DNA from: Alphaproteobacteria bacterium
GTDB lineage: Bacteria > Pseudomonadota > Alphaproteobacteria > Sphingomonadales > Sphingomonadaceae
Direction of reading: 5' to 3'
DNA length: 6,774 nt
Assembly: GCA_028293055.1 (NCBI GenBank)
Contig: JAQGLD010000484.1
Coordinates: 1-6,774 of the forward strand
Shown in pieces: positions 1 to 6,774 of this stretch. Below the pieces are notes generated by a model. That model was not told the origin of the DNA, ran no database searches, and worked only from the letters and a program-made list of their open reading frames with translations. Within the stretch, counting starts at the first letter, position 1. Every line of letters starts with the position of its first letter. Both the position numbers and the translations under genes were made by a program.

Positions 1-184
1 TCTCCCAACCGTCCATCCACTTGCCGTTGTCATCATATTTGCCGGGGAGGAAGACCGGATCGGACGGGTCGATCAGTCGCGACTTTTCGGCGAAGAAATC
101 GTCGGTCGCATAAACCACCTCCGAGCCAAGCCGGGGTTGGGCGAGATCGATATGGTGCCGGCGCAGATCGTCGAACCGGCTCAT
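1..184 (-). CDS. alc: Allantoicase, N-terminal fragment (gene runs off left edge)
   Basis: Allantoicase (allantoate amidinohydrolase) splits allantoate into ureidoglycolate and urea in the cytoplasm. Only the first 61 codons are visible. The stretch [19 protein letters not shown], then [18 protein letters not shown], is the characteristic N-terminal allantoicase signature (the family usually reads [14 protein letters not shown] followed by [14 protein letters not shown]). The ATG at 182-184 overlaps the TGA of the upstream allantoinase gene as ATGA, and no good Shine-Dalgarno precedes it, so translation is probably coupled to puuE. The family member is normally about 330 residues, so most of the gene lies outside the window. 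The identification rests on recalled family sequence; the N-terminal match is strong. Confidence 0.9.
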   Translation of the reverse strand, partial: MSRFDDLRRHHIDLAQPRLGSEVVYATDDFFAEKSRLIDPSDPVFLPGKYDDNGKWMDGWE

Positions 185-1095
185 GCGCGTGCGCCCGCCG
201 GATGCGCTTCGCGCCAGTGGCGGGCAATGTCGACGCGCCGGCAGAACCAGACGTCCTGGTGCGCGGCGGCGTGGCGCAGGAAACGCTCGAGCCCCGCGAT
301 CTTGCCCGGCCGCCCGGCGAGGCGGCAGTGGAGGCCGACGGACATCATCTTCGGGCTTTCCTCGCCCTCGGCGTAGAGCGTGTCGAACGTGTCGCGCAGG
401 TAAGCGAAGAACTGGTCTCCGGTGTGCATGTTGGCGCTGGCGAAACGCATGTCGTTGGTCTCCAGCGAATAAGGGACAATCAGATGATCGCGCCCGGCCG
501 CCTTCGTCCAGAAGGGCAGATCGTCCGAATAATCGTCGGCATCGTAGAGGAAGCCGCCCTCCTCGGCGGCTAGGCGCCGCGTATTGGGGCTGGTCCGACC
601 GGTATACCAGCCGAGCGGACGCTCCCCGGTCAGCTGGCGATGGACCTCGATCGCACGGGCCATGTCGGCACGCTCGACGTCTTCAGGCACATATTGATAA
701 TTGATCCAGCGCCACCCGTGCGAGGCGATTTCGTGCCCGGCCTCGAGGAAGGCCTCGACCACCGCCGGGTTGCGCTGCATCGCGAGCGCGACTCCGAAGA
801 TGGTGAGCGGAATATCGAAGCGCCGGAACAGGCGAAGCAGCCGCCACACACCGGCGCGCGAGCCGTATTCGTAAATCTGCTCCATGCTCATATGCCGCGC
901 CCCCGGCACCGGTGCCGCATTGGCGATATCGGACAGGAATATCTCCGAAGCGGGATCGCCGTCGAGGACATTGGCCTCGGCGCCTTCCTCGTAATTGAGC
1001 ACGCACTGCACTGCGATCCGCGCCCCGCCGGGCCAGTCGGCGCGGGGCGGCGTGCGGCCATAGCCGGCGAGATCCCGGGGGTAGCTATCGGTCAA
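181..1095 (-). CDS. puuE: PuuE-type allantoinase (polysaccharide deacetylase fold)
   Basis: Hydrolyses allantoin to allantoate, the ring-opening step of ureide catabolism, in the cytoplasm. The 304-residue product matches the PuuE family along its length: [13 protein letters not shown] at residues 5-17, LNYEEG at 33-38, [18 protein letters not shown] at 68-85, SHGWRW at 125-130, [14 protein letters not shown] at 162-175, [13 protein letters not shown] at 184-196 and [15 protein letters not shown] at 250-264. Compared with NodB-type deacetylases, the Asp-rich motif is replaced by NYEEG and the second His of the HxxxH motif by Trp130, which fits the reported metal independence of PuuE. It starts at TTG (1093-1095): the family N-terminus begins right there, and an in-frame TAG lies just upstream. 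It is first in an operon with allantoicase and divergent from allA. An unrelated NodB deacetylase is unlikely given the neighbours. Confidence 0.95.
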   Translation of the reverse strand: MTDSYPRDLAGYGRTPPRADWPGGARIAVQCVLNYEEGAEANVLDGDPASEIFLSDIANAAPVPGARHMSMEQIYEYGSRAGVWRLLRLFRRFDIPLTIFGVALAMQRNPAVVEAFLEAGHEIASHGWRWINYQYVPEDVERADMARAIEVHRQLTGERPLGWYTGRTSPNTRRLAAEEGGFLYDADDYSDDLPFWTKAAGRDHLIVPYSLETNDMRFASANMHTGDQFFAYLRDTFDTLYAEGEESPKMMSVGLHCRLAGRPGKIAGLERFLRHAAAHQDVWFCRRVDIARHWREAHPAGARA

Positions 1096-1179
1096 GGGGA
1101 CTGCCTATCATGGCCCGCTAGTTGAAGCGGAGCCGGGCGGTGCACAAGCCTCCAAATGCGGCAAGAGGGATCATGGCAA
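1096..1179. promoter_or_regulatory. Divergent puuE / allA intergenic region
   Basis: This 84-bp spacer must hold the start signals for both the leftward puuE-alc pair and rightward allA. On the plus strand GAGGGA at 1165-1170 is a good Shine-Dalgarno 9 nt before the allA ATG. On the minus strand only a weak AGG lies upstream of the puuE TTG. I could not find a convincing sigma-70 hexamer pair or a clear operator palindrome on either strand, so the assignment as a bidirectional promoter is by position only. Confidence 0.4.
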
Positions 1180-1707
1180 ATGCGTGAACTTATTCCCGAG
1201 CCGCTGACCGCCGAGGCCTTCGCCCCTTACGGGAGCGTGATCGAGGCCAGTGACGATGCTGTGAAGATCGACATCAACCAGGGCCATGCCACCCGCTACG
1301 ACGCGCTGGCACAAGTGGATGTCGCCGAAGGCGGCGGCGCCCCGGTGATCAGCCTGTTCCGCGCCCGTCCGCTCGCCGAGCTGGTGCTCAAGACCTTCGA
1401 GCGCCACCCGCTCGGTAGCCAGAGCTTCGTGCCCTTGAGCGGCAGGCCCTTTCTGGTCGCGGTCGCGCCCGCGGGCCGATTCGACCCCGCCGCGATCCAC
1501 CTGTTCCACGCCGAGCCGAACCAGGGCGTCCAATACCGCAAGGGCGTCTGGCACCATTTCCTGCTGGCACAGGGCGGCGAGAGCGACTTCCTGGTCGTGG
1601 ACCGGGCGGGACCGGGTGATAATTGCGAGGAGGTCGAACTCGCTGCCGGGGAGGCGATCAGGGTGCGCCTCCACCCGATTCATCCCGACGAAAGTCGCGA
1701 CCCATGA
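1180..1707 (+). CDS. allA: Ureidoglycolate lyase
   Basis: Cleaves ureidoglycolate to glyoxylate and urea, the step after allantoicase. The 175-residue product has the AllA cupin-like pattern: AFAPYGSVIE at residues 13-22, INQGHATRY at 32-40, RHPLGSQSFVPL at 75-86, GVWHHFLLA at 122-130 and FLVVDR with an acidic DNCEEV stretch near 137-152. I chose the ATG at 1180 over an in-frame ATG at 1156 because GAGGGA sits 9 nt before it and the family begins MRELIPEPLT-like there. The last residues (HPIHPDESRDP) are not typical of AllA. They come from a degenerate intergenic palindrome that supplies the stop codon, making the protein slightly longer than the roughly 160-residue norm. It is divergent from puuE-alc but acts in the same pathway. 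The gene converges on padR. Confidence 0.94.
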   Translation: MRELIPEPLTAEAFAPYGSVIEASDDAVKIDINQGHATRYDALAQVDVAEGGGAPVISLFRARPLAELVLKTFERHPLGSQSFVPLSGRPFLVAVAPAGRFDPAAIHLFHAEPNQGVQYRKGVWHHFLLAQGGESDFLVVDRAGPGDNCEEVELAAGEAIRVRLHPIHPDESRDP

Positions 1708-1709
1708 AC
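1678..1709. repeat. Degenerate REP-like palindrome at 3' end of allA
   Basis: The bases around 1681-1704 resemble the widespread proteobacterial extragenic repeat whose common form reads ATCCCGGCGAAAGCCGGGAC. Here CGAC (1686-1689) and GTCG (1694-1697) pair around a GAAA tetraloop; the stem continues through a C/C mismatch to C1684-G1699 and T1683-A1700. Translations of such repeats often give 'DESRDP' one way and 'WVPAFAGM' the other, and both appear here in recognisable form. The family match is from memory; the hairpin is directly visible. Confidence 0.6.
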
Positions 1710-1721
1710 TGAGCGGTCCGG

Positions 1722-1741
1722 GGCACCATCGCCGATGTGCC
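1722..1741. terminator. Possible bidirectional hairpin between convergent allA and padR
   Basis: GGCAC (1722-1726) pairs with GTGCC (1737-1741), and inside it ATC (1728-1730) pairs with GAT (1734-1736) around a 3-nt loop, leaving one bulged C. It lies between the allA stop and the padR stop, the expected place for a shared transcription end. There is no T tract on either strand, so an intrinsic terminator is not established. Confidence 0.3.
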
Positions 1742-1750
1742 TGAGACGCG

Positions 1751-2338
1751 TCAGTCGTCACCTCGCCGCGCGGAGGCATCCGTGTCGGGCGGAACCAACC
1801 CAGCCTGCTCCACAGGCTCGGCCTCGATGTCGGCCAGCAAGCCCCTGAGCCAGTCGCGGTCGAGCCGCCTCTGCTGCTCGATATGGCGAAACAGATGCTC
1901 GCTGCCGGTCGGAAGCGCGCCCATTTGCGCGCGCACCGGATCCAGCTTGTCGATCAATTCCTCCAGGCGGGCGATCCGGCCCTTGATTGCCTCGATCAGT
2001 TTCGCGGGGTCGACGCAATGCAGGAAGAGCATCGCGCCGTAGAGCGTCTGCGAGACCGGACCGTCCGTTTCAAGCTGCCGGAAGAAGCCGTCCTGGAATT
2101 CGGCGCGGCCCTTGGGCGTGATCCGGTAGATGGTCCGTACCCCGCCCCGCACCACCCGCTCCTCGGCGATGGCGCCGATCAAGCCCTCCTTCTCGAGCTG
2201 GCGGATCGCGTAATAAAGCGTGCCGACGTCGATATCGAGGAAGCAGTCGACCATCGCCGCCTTGAACCGCCGCTTCATCTCATAGGGATGAAGGTCGCCG
2301 CGATGGAGCATGCCGAGAACGAGGAGTCTTGCCTTCAT
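1751..2338 (-). CDS. PadR-family transcriptional regulator
   Basis: A 195-residue DNA-binding regulator of the PadR family. Residues 1-80 form the winged helix: MKARLLVLGMLHRGDLHPYEM opens it in separate helices, DIDVGTLYYAIRQLEKEGLI (35-54) is the recognition region, and a basic stretch VRGGVRTIYRITPKG (63-77) is the wing. Residues from about 85 to 185 are helical and charged, matching the C-terminal dimerisation domain of the longer PadR class. The ATG at 2336-2338 has no Shine-Dalgarno (upstream bases are AT-rich), so the mRNA may be leaderless. A near-palindrome abuts the start codon and could be an autoregulatory operator. PadR genes commonly sit beside the membrane protein they control, here the divergent gene at 2391. 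The effector is unknown, and nothing links it specifically to ureide or urease control. Confidence 0.9.
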   Translation of the reverse strand: MKARLLVLGMLHRGDLHPYEMKRRFKAAMVDCFLDIDVGTLYYAIRQLEKEGLIGAIAEERVVRGGVRTIYRITPKGRAEFQDGFFRQLETDGPVSQTLYGAMLFLHCVDPAKLIEAIKGRIARLEELIDKLDPVRAQMGALPTGSEHLFRHIEQQRRLDRDWLRGLLADIEAEPVEQAGLVPPDTDASARRGDD

Positions 2339-2353
2339 AGTTGAATTAAACTA
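2338..2353. promoter_or_regulatory. Candidate PadR operator (16-bp near-palindrome)
   Basis: TAGTTGAATTAAACTA has TAGTT (2338-2342) and AACTA (2349-2353) as inverted arms around a central AATT; only one base pair is mismatched (G2343 with A2348). Its first base is complementary to the A of the padR ATG, and it overlaps the putative -35 of the divergent gene, so a bound protein could block both directions. PadR proteins bind short AT-rich palindromes of this sort; binding here is inferred. Confidence 0.45.
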
Positions 2354-2369
2354 ATCTGTTTCGAACAAT
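2341..2369 (+). promoter_or_regulatory. Candidate sigma-70 promoter for the membrane-protein gene
   Basis: TTGAAT (2341-2346) and AACAAT (2364-2369) are separated by exactly 17 bp, each matching four of six consensus bases. An AT-rich stretch in this otherwise GC-rich window supports promoter function. A Shine-Dalgarno-like AAAGGTGG follows at about 2374-2381, 9 nt before the ATG at 2391. The -35 lies inside the palindrome described above. Confidence 0.4.
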
Positions 2370-2390
2370 ATTGAAAGGTGGACACGAGTC

Positions 2391-2789
2391 ATGTGGAGAA
2401 CGATCCTTGCTGTCGTGGGCGGTCTGCTGGGCTGGGCTGTGGTTGCGACCGTGATCAATATCGGCTTGCGCCAGACGCTGCCAGGCTATTCCGAGGCCGA
2501 GCCGGTGCTCGCCTTCACCCTCGGAATGAAGGTGGCGCGGCTCGCCATGGCAGCGATCACCTCGCTCGCGGCCGGAGCGATCGTCCGGACCATCGCACCC
2601 GCCAGCCAAGCGGCGCCCTGGATCAGCTGATTGATCATGCTGGCGCTTTTCCTGCCCATCCACATGCATATCTGGTCGCGCCTCCCGGTCTGGTACCACT
2701 TGACCTTCCTGGTCACGCTGGCGCCTTTGGTGGCGCTAGGCGCCTGGTGTCGCAGCGCGGCCAGGCGATCGGCGGAGCCAGATTCGTGA
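2391..2789 (+). pseudogene. Small integral membrane protein interrupted by in-frame TGA
   Basis: From the ATG at 2391 the frame codes 79 residues, meets TGA at 2628-2630, then stays open in the same frame for 52 more codons to TGA at 2787-2789. Read through, it is a 132-residue protein with four hydrophobic segments: about residues 4-26, 42-65, 81-94 (LIMLALFLPIHMHI) and 103-118 (HLTFLVTLAPLVALGA). The part after the stop is clearly protein-like and hydrophobic, so the stop seems to be a point mutation at the start of the third membrane helix, for example from GGA (Gly) or TGG (Trp). I do not recognise a function; similar short four-helix proteins occur beside PadR regulators. Promoter and ribosome site look intact. 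It could still yield a truncated two-helix protein of 79 residues; a sequencing error is the other explanation. Confidence 0.7.
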
Positions 2790-3032
2790 CGGGGCACCCG
2801 GCGCCAACGCCGACAGGTGATCGAGCGAGGAGACCGGTCGAATCTCAGATTTGGGTGGGCGATCACGCTGCGTTGCACAAAATAAACTTGCCGAACCCAC
2901 TTGCCACCTCGGCAAGCCGGCATGAAACTGCAGCCAATGCTCAGCTCGGCGCCACCAGCTTGCGAGAGTGATAGCGGCTTACGGCCGAGCGTCTCGACGG
3001 TCGACCTAAATCAAGCCAGACTTGGCATCGCT
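2790..3032. other. Leader region upstream of the urease operon
   Basis: About 240 bp with no gene I can support. It is less GC-biased at third positions than the neighbouring genes. It must contain the urease promoter unless the operon is read from further upstream, but I see no convincing sigma-70 or sigma-54 element. It holds a stem-loop at 2887-2916 and an 8-bp palindrome GGTCGACC at 2999-3006. The 2922-3032 part is open in the ureD frame and could be an N-terminal extension of UreD if an earlier start is used. Confidence 0.5.
2887..2916 (+). promoter_or_regulatory. Inverted repeat upstream of ureD
   Basis: CTTGCCGA (2887-2894) and TCGGCAAG (2909-2916) are perfect 8-bp inverted repeats around a 14-nt spacer, which itself contains a second CTTGCC copy. 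It may be a protein-binding dyad or an RNA stem in the ureD leader. No T tract follows, so it is not a standard intrinsic terminator. It covers a potential TTG start at 2901, which argues against that start. Confidence 0.4.
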
Positions 3033-3836
3033 ATGCTGCAACGCGCAAATGGAGAGGGTCGGGTCGAAATCCGGCGGAACGGCAGCATGAACCGCCTGAC
3101 GACATTGCGGCAGTCGGGGTCGGCCAAGGTACTGTGTCCGCGCAATCATGCCGATGCTGCCTTCGAGGCGGTCCTCCTCAACACCGCAGGCGGATTGGCC
3201 GGTGGCGACTGTCTACGCTGGGAGGCCTCGGCCGGGCCGGGCGCCGCCCTGCGCGTCACCACCCAGACGGCCGAGCGCGTCTACCGGTCCACCGGCGGCG
3301 ACGCGTCTGTCGAGACGCGGCTGCGCGCGGAAGCCGGCGCGTCGCTCGAATGGCTGCCGCAGGAAACCATATTGTTCGAAGGCAGCCGGCTGTCGCGGAG
3401 ACTGACGATCGAGCTTGCCGAGGATGCGAATTTGCTCGCGGTCGAAGCGGTCGTGCTCGGACGTCGGGCTCATGGCGAGCGGGTGCGGGCCGGGGCGCTG
3501 CGCGATCATATTCGAGTATGGCAAGGAGGTCGGCTGGTCCATGCCGACAGCATCCGGATGGAGGGCGATCTGGCGGCGTTGCGGGATCGCGCAGCGACGC
3601 TCGGCGGAGCGCAGGCCTTCGCTACGGTTCTGCTCGCGGGGCCGAACCGGATGGCGATCGACGATCTTCGCTCCTTGCTGCCCAGCGGCGACGGAATAGA
3701 GGCGGCGGCCTCCGCGCTGCCGAGCATCACGGTCGTCCGCATGCTCGCCCCGCATGGCGACCCGCTGCGCCCGGCGCTCGCGCGGCTGCTGACCTTGCTG
3801 CGCGGCGGCCCCCTCCCCCGTGTCTGGCAGGTCTGA
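3033..3836 (+). CDS. ureD: Urease accessory protein UreD (UreH)
   Basis: UreD is the scaffold that binds apo-urease with UreF and UreG and helps deliver nickel to the active site. Visible family motifs, numbered from this start, are LQRANGEGRV at 2-11, LLNTAGGLAGGD at 48-59, TTQTAERVYRS at 76-86, WLPQETILFEGSRLSR at 107-122 and EAVVLGRRAHGE at 138-149. The product is 267 residues, within the usual range. The start is uncertain: family similarity begins near MLQRANGEG, but in-frame ATGs at 2922 and 2937 and a TTG at 2901 would add 32-44 residues of unusual composition, and no start has a good Shine-Dalgarno. It is first in the operon and ends 3 nt before ureA. Confidence 0.92.
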   Translation: MLQRANGEGRVEIRRNGSMNRLTTLRQSGSAKVLCPRNHADAAFEAVLLNTAGGLAGGDCLRWEASAGPGAALRVTTQTAERVYRSTGGDASVETRLRAEAGASLEWLPQETILFEGSRLSRRLTIELAEDANLLAVEAVVLGRRAHGERVRAGALRDHIRVWQGGRLVHADSIRMEGDLAALRDRAATLGGAQAFATVLLAGPNRMAIDDLRSLLPSGDGIEAAASALPSITVVRMLAPHGDPLRPALARLLTLLRGGPLPRVWQV

Positions 3837-3839
3837 CCC

Positions 3840-4142
3840 ATGCAGCTCACCCCGCGCGAGAAGGACAAATTGCTGATCGCGATGGCCGCGATCGTCGCTC
3901 GGCGCCGGCTCGAGCGCGGCGTGAAGCTCAACCATCCCGAGTCGATCGCGCTGATCAGCGACTTCGTCGTCGAAGGCGCGCGCGACGGGCGGTCGGTCGC
4001 CGATCTGATGGAAGCCGGCGGCCAGGTCCTGCGCCGCGACCAGGTGATGGAGGGGATCGCCGAGATGATCCACGACATCCAGGTCGAGGCGACCTTTCCC
4101 GACGGCACCAAGCTCGTCACCATCCACCATCCGATCCGCTAA
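3840..4142 (+). CDS. ureA: Urease gamma subunit
   Basis: The 100-residue gamma subunit of nickel urease, which packs with beta and alpha subunits as (UreABC)3. The whole sequence is canonical: [17 protein letters not shown] at the N-terminus, [17 protein letters not shown] around 25-41, [14 protein letters not shown] around 44-57, [13 protein letters not shown] around 65-77 and [17 protein letters not shown] at the end. Length is exactly the family norm. It follows ureD by 3 nt with a weak ribosome site, so translation is probably coupled. The next gene is unusually far away (86 nt), with a palindromic repeat between. Confidence 0.97.
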   Translation: MQLTPREKDKLLIAMAAIVARRRLERGVKLNHPESIALISDFVVEGARDGRSVADLMEAGGQVLRRDQVMEGIAEMIHDIQVEATFPDGTKLVTIHHPIR

Positions 4143-4200
4143 AGCATCGTGCGGAAAAGTGGGAACCGGTTTGCGTAAAAACGATGCGAAAACAAGAAAC
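4143..4200 (+). repeat. Palindromic dispersed element between ureA and ureJ
   Basis: GCATCGT (4144-4150) and ACGATGC (4181-4187) are perfect 7-bp inverted ends enclosing an imperfectly paired interior with AACCGGTT (4164-4171), followed by an A-rich tail with AACAAG and AACAAAG. This layout, with GGAAAAGTGGGAACCGGTTT in the middle, resembles a short intergenic element I recall from many alphaproteobacterial genomes; family assignment is from memory. It begins directly at the ureA stop codon. It is AT-richer than its surroundings and could form a stable RNA stem in the operon transcript. Confidence 0.6.
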
Positions 4201-4228
4201 AAAGCAGAATGCTCAAAGGAGTTTCGCC

Positions 4229-4780
4229 ATGCGCCCTGCCAGAATGATCGCCGCCGCCGCTCTGCTGAGCATTGCCGGCCCTGCCCTCGCCCACCCCGGC
4301 CATGAAGTGGGCCTGGGCGGAGGCTTGATGCATCCGCTCACCGGCCCGGATCACCTGCTTGCGATGATCGCGGTCGGCCTGTTCGCGGGCATGCGCGGCG
4401 GCCGGGCGACCTGGGCGTGGCCCCTCGCCTTCCTCGTCTCCGCCGCTCTCGGCTTCCTTGCAGGTCCCGGGGCATTTCCGCTGGCCGAGCCGATGGTGCT
4501 GGCCTCGGTGCTCGCGCTCGGCTTGCTCGTCGCGACTGCGGTGCCGGTGGGCCTCGGAGCCGGGGTCGCCCTGGTGGCCCTGTTCGGCCTCTTTCACGGC
4601 CAGGCCCATGCCGCCGAGGCCGGCACGCAGGCGATCGGCGCTTTCGCGGTGGGATTCCTGGTCACCAGCGCCGCGCTCCATGGCGCCGGGCTCGGGCTGC
4701 AGCGCGTGGCGGGCCCGGCCTGGGGCCGGCTCGCCGGCGCCGCCACCCTGGTTGGCGGGCTCGCTTTGGCGCTGTCATGA
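4229..4780 (+). CDS. ureJ: HupE/UreJ-family membrane protein, probable nickel importer
   Basis: A 183-residue inner-membrane protein of the HupE/UreJ family, thought to bring in nickel for urease. Residues 1-21 are a signal-like segment ending PALA, followed by HPGHE, so the mature N-terminus would begin with His. The defining motif [12 protein letters not shown] is at 35-46 and the second conserved site FHGQAHAAE is at 122-130; about six hydrophobic helices fill the rest. The start is firm: AAAGGAG at 4215-4221 lies 7 nt before the ATG, the best ribosome site in the window, suggesting initiation independent of ureA. The stop overlaps the ureB start as ATGA. Its position between ureA and ureB is known in alphaproteobacterial urease operons. 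Transport is inferred from the family. Confidence 0.93.
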   Translation: MRPARMIAAAALLSIAGPALAHPGHEVGLGGGLMHPLTGPDHLLAMIAVGLFAGMRGGRATWAWPLAFLVSAALGFLAGPGAFPLAEPMVLASVLALGLLVATAVPVGLGAGVALVALFGLFHGQAHAAEAGTQAIGAFAVGFLVTSAALHGAGLGLQRVAGPAWGRLAGAATLVGGLALALS

Positions 4781-5084
4781 TACCTGGCGAGGTCTTCACG
4801 CTTCCGGGCGACATAGAGCTCAATGCAGGCTGCGAGGCGCTTAGCCTTCCCGTGGCAAATCGCGGCGACCGGCCGGTGCAGGTCGGCAGCCATTATCATT
4901 TCGCCGAGACCAATGACGCGCTCGATTTCGATCGCGCAGCGGCGCGCGGCCGCCGTCTCGATATTCCGGCCGGAACCGCGGTGCGCTTCGAGCCGGGGCA
5001 GAGCCGCGAGGTGCGCCTGATCGAATATCGCGGTGCTCGGCGGGTGATGGGCTTCAACAATGAAGTGATGGGCGCGCTCGAGCC

Positions 5085-5088
<4 letters not shown>
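4777..5088 (+). CDS. ureB: Urease beta subunit
   Basis: The 103-residue beta subunit of urease. It opens [18 protein letters not shown], the standard beta-subunit N-terminus, and carries [17 protein letters not shown] at 33-49, LDFDR just after, [13 protein letters not shown] in the middle and [12 protein letters not shown] at the end. Small departures from the commonest form are NDAL for NPAL and MGFNNEVMG for the more frequent YGFRG-VMG; neither touches the nickel site, which is in UreC. Length is normal. It overlaps ureJ and ureC by 4 nt each (ATGA junctions) with no clear Shine-Dalgarno, implying translational coupling. Confidence 0.97.

Positions 5089-6774
<1,686 letters not shown>

Noticed and set aside
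1156..1179. Upstream ATG at 1156 as the allA start
   Set aside because: It would add eight residues not typical of the family and has no ribosome site, whereas GAGGGA is well spaced before the ATG at 1180.
2620..2650. TGA 2628-2630 as a selenocysteine codon
   Set aside because: Only a weak CAGC/GCTG pairing surrounds it. The position is at the edge of a hydrophobic helix in a protein with no redox motif, so a nonsense mutation is far simpler.
3023..3041. Sigma-54-like TTGGCAT...TGCTGC before ureD
   Set aside because: The spacing between the GG and GC elements is 9 or 12 nt instead of the required 10, and it overlaps the likely ureD start codon.
3213..4202. 329-codon open frame on the minus strand
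   Set aside because: It is antisense to ureD and ureA, both well identified. Its composition is that of a GC-rich shadow frame and no family is recognisable.
3134..4780. 548-codon plus-strand open frame
   Set aside because: Only the 3' part from 4229 is real (ureJ). Upstream it runs out of frame through ureD and ureA and through the intergenic repeat, giving an Arg/Ala-rich artefact.

Overview
The window is GC-rich with strong G/C third-position bias. It carries two linked nitrogen-scavenging blocks separated by a small regulator module. Gene families, codon use and two recognisable dispersed palindromic repeats suggest an alphaproteobacterium. Sphingomonadales is my best guess, but this is inference and no taxonomic marker is present.

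Left block (1-1707): allantoin breakdown. On the minus strand, puuE (polysaccharide-deacetylase-type allantoinase) overlaps by 4 bp the start of an allantoicase gene that runs off the left edge. Divergently, on the plus strand, lies allA (ureidoglycolate lyase). Together these convert allantoin to allantoate, then ureidoglycolate plus urea, then glyoxylate plus a second urea.

Middle (1708-3032): a minus-strand PadR-family regulator converges on allA and diverges from a small predicted membrane-protein gene. That membrane gene is interrupted by one in-frame TGA and otherwise reads open for 132 codons, so it looks like a young nonsense pseudogene. The 52-bp divergent spacer holds a 16-bp near-palindrome touching the padR start codon. 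A 243-bp leader with a hairpin precedes the urease genes.

Right block (3033-6774): the first part of a nickel urease operon, ureD-ureA-ureJ(hupE-like)-ureB-ureC, all on the plus strand and tightly packed (3-nt gap between D and A; 4-nt and ATGA-type overlaps at J/B and B/C). The one loose junction, ureA to ureJ, holds a palindromic dispersed repeat. ureC reaches the right edge with all active-site residues present and only its last few codons missing; ureE, ureF and ureG would be expected beyond.

The two blocks make metabolic sense together. The allantoicase plus ureidoglycolate-lyase route releases both urea units intact, so nitrogen is recovered as ammonia only if urease acts. I see no novel enzyme system. 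The most unusual items are the TGA-interrupted membrane gene, the apparently leaderless padR with its palindrome, and two repeat elements: one supplies the 3' end of allA and one sits inside the urease operon.
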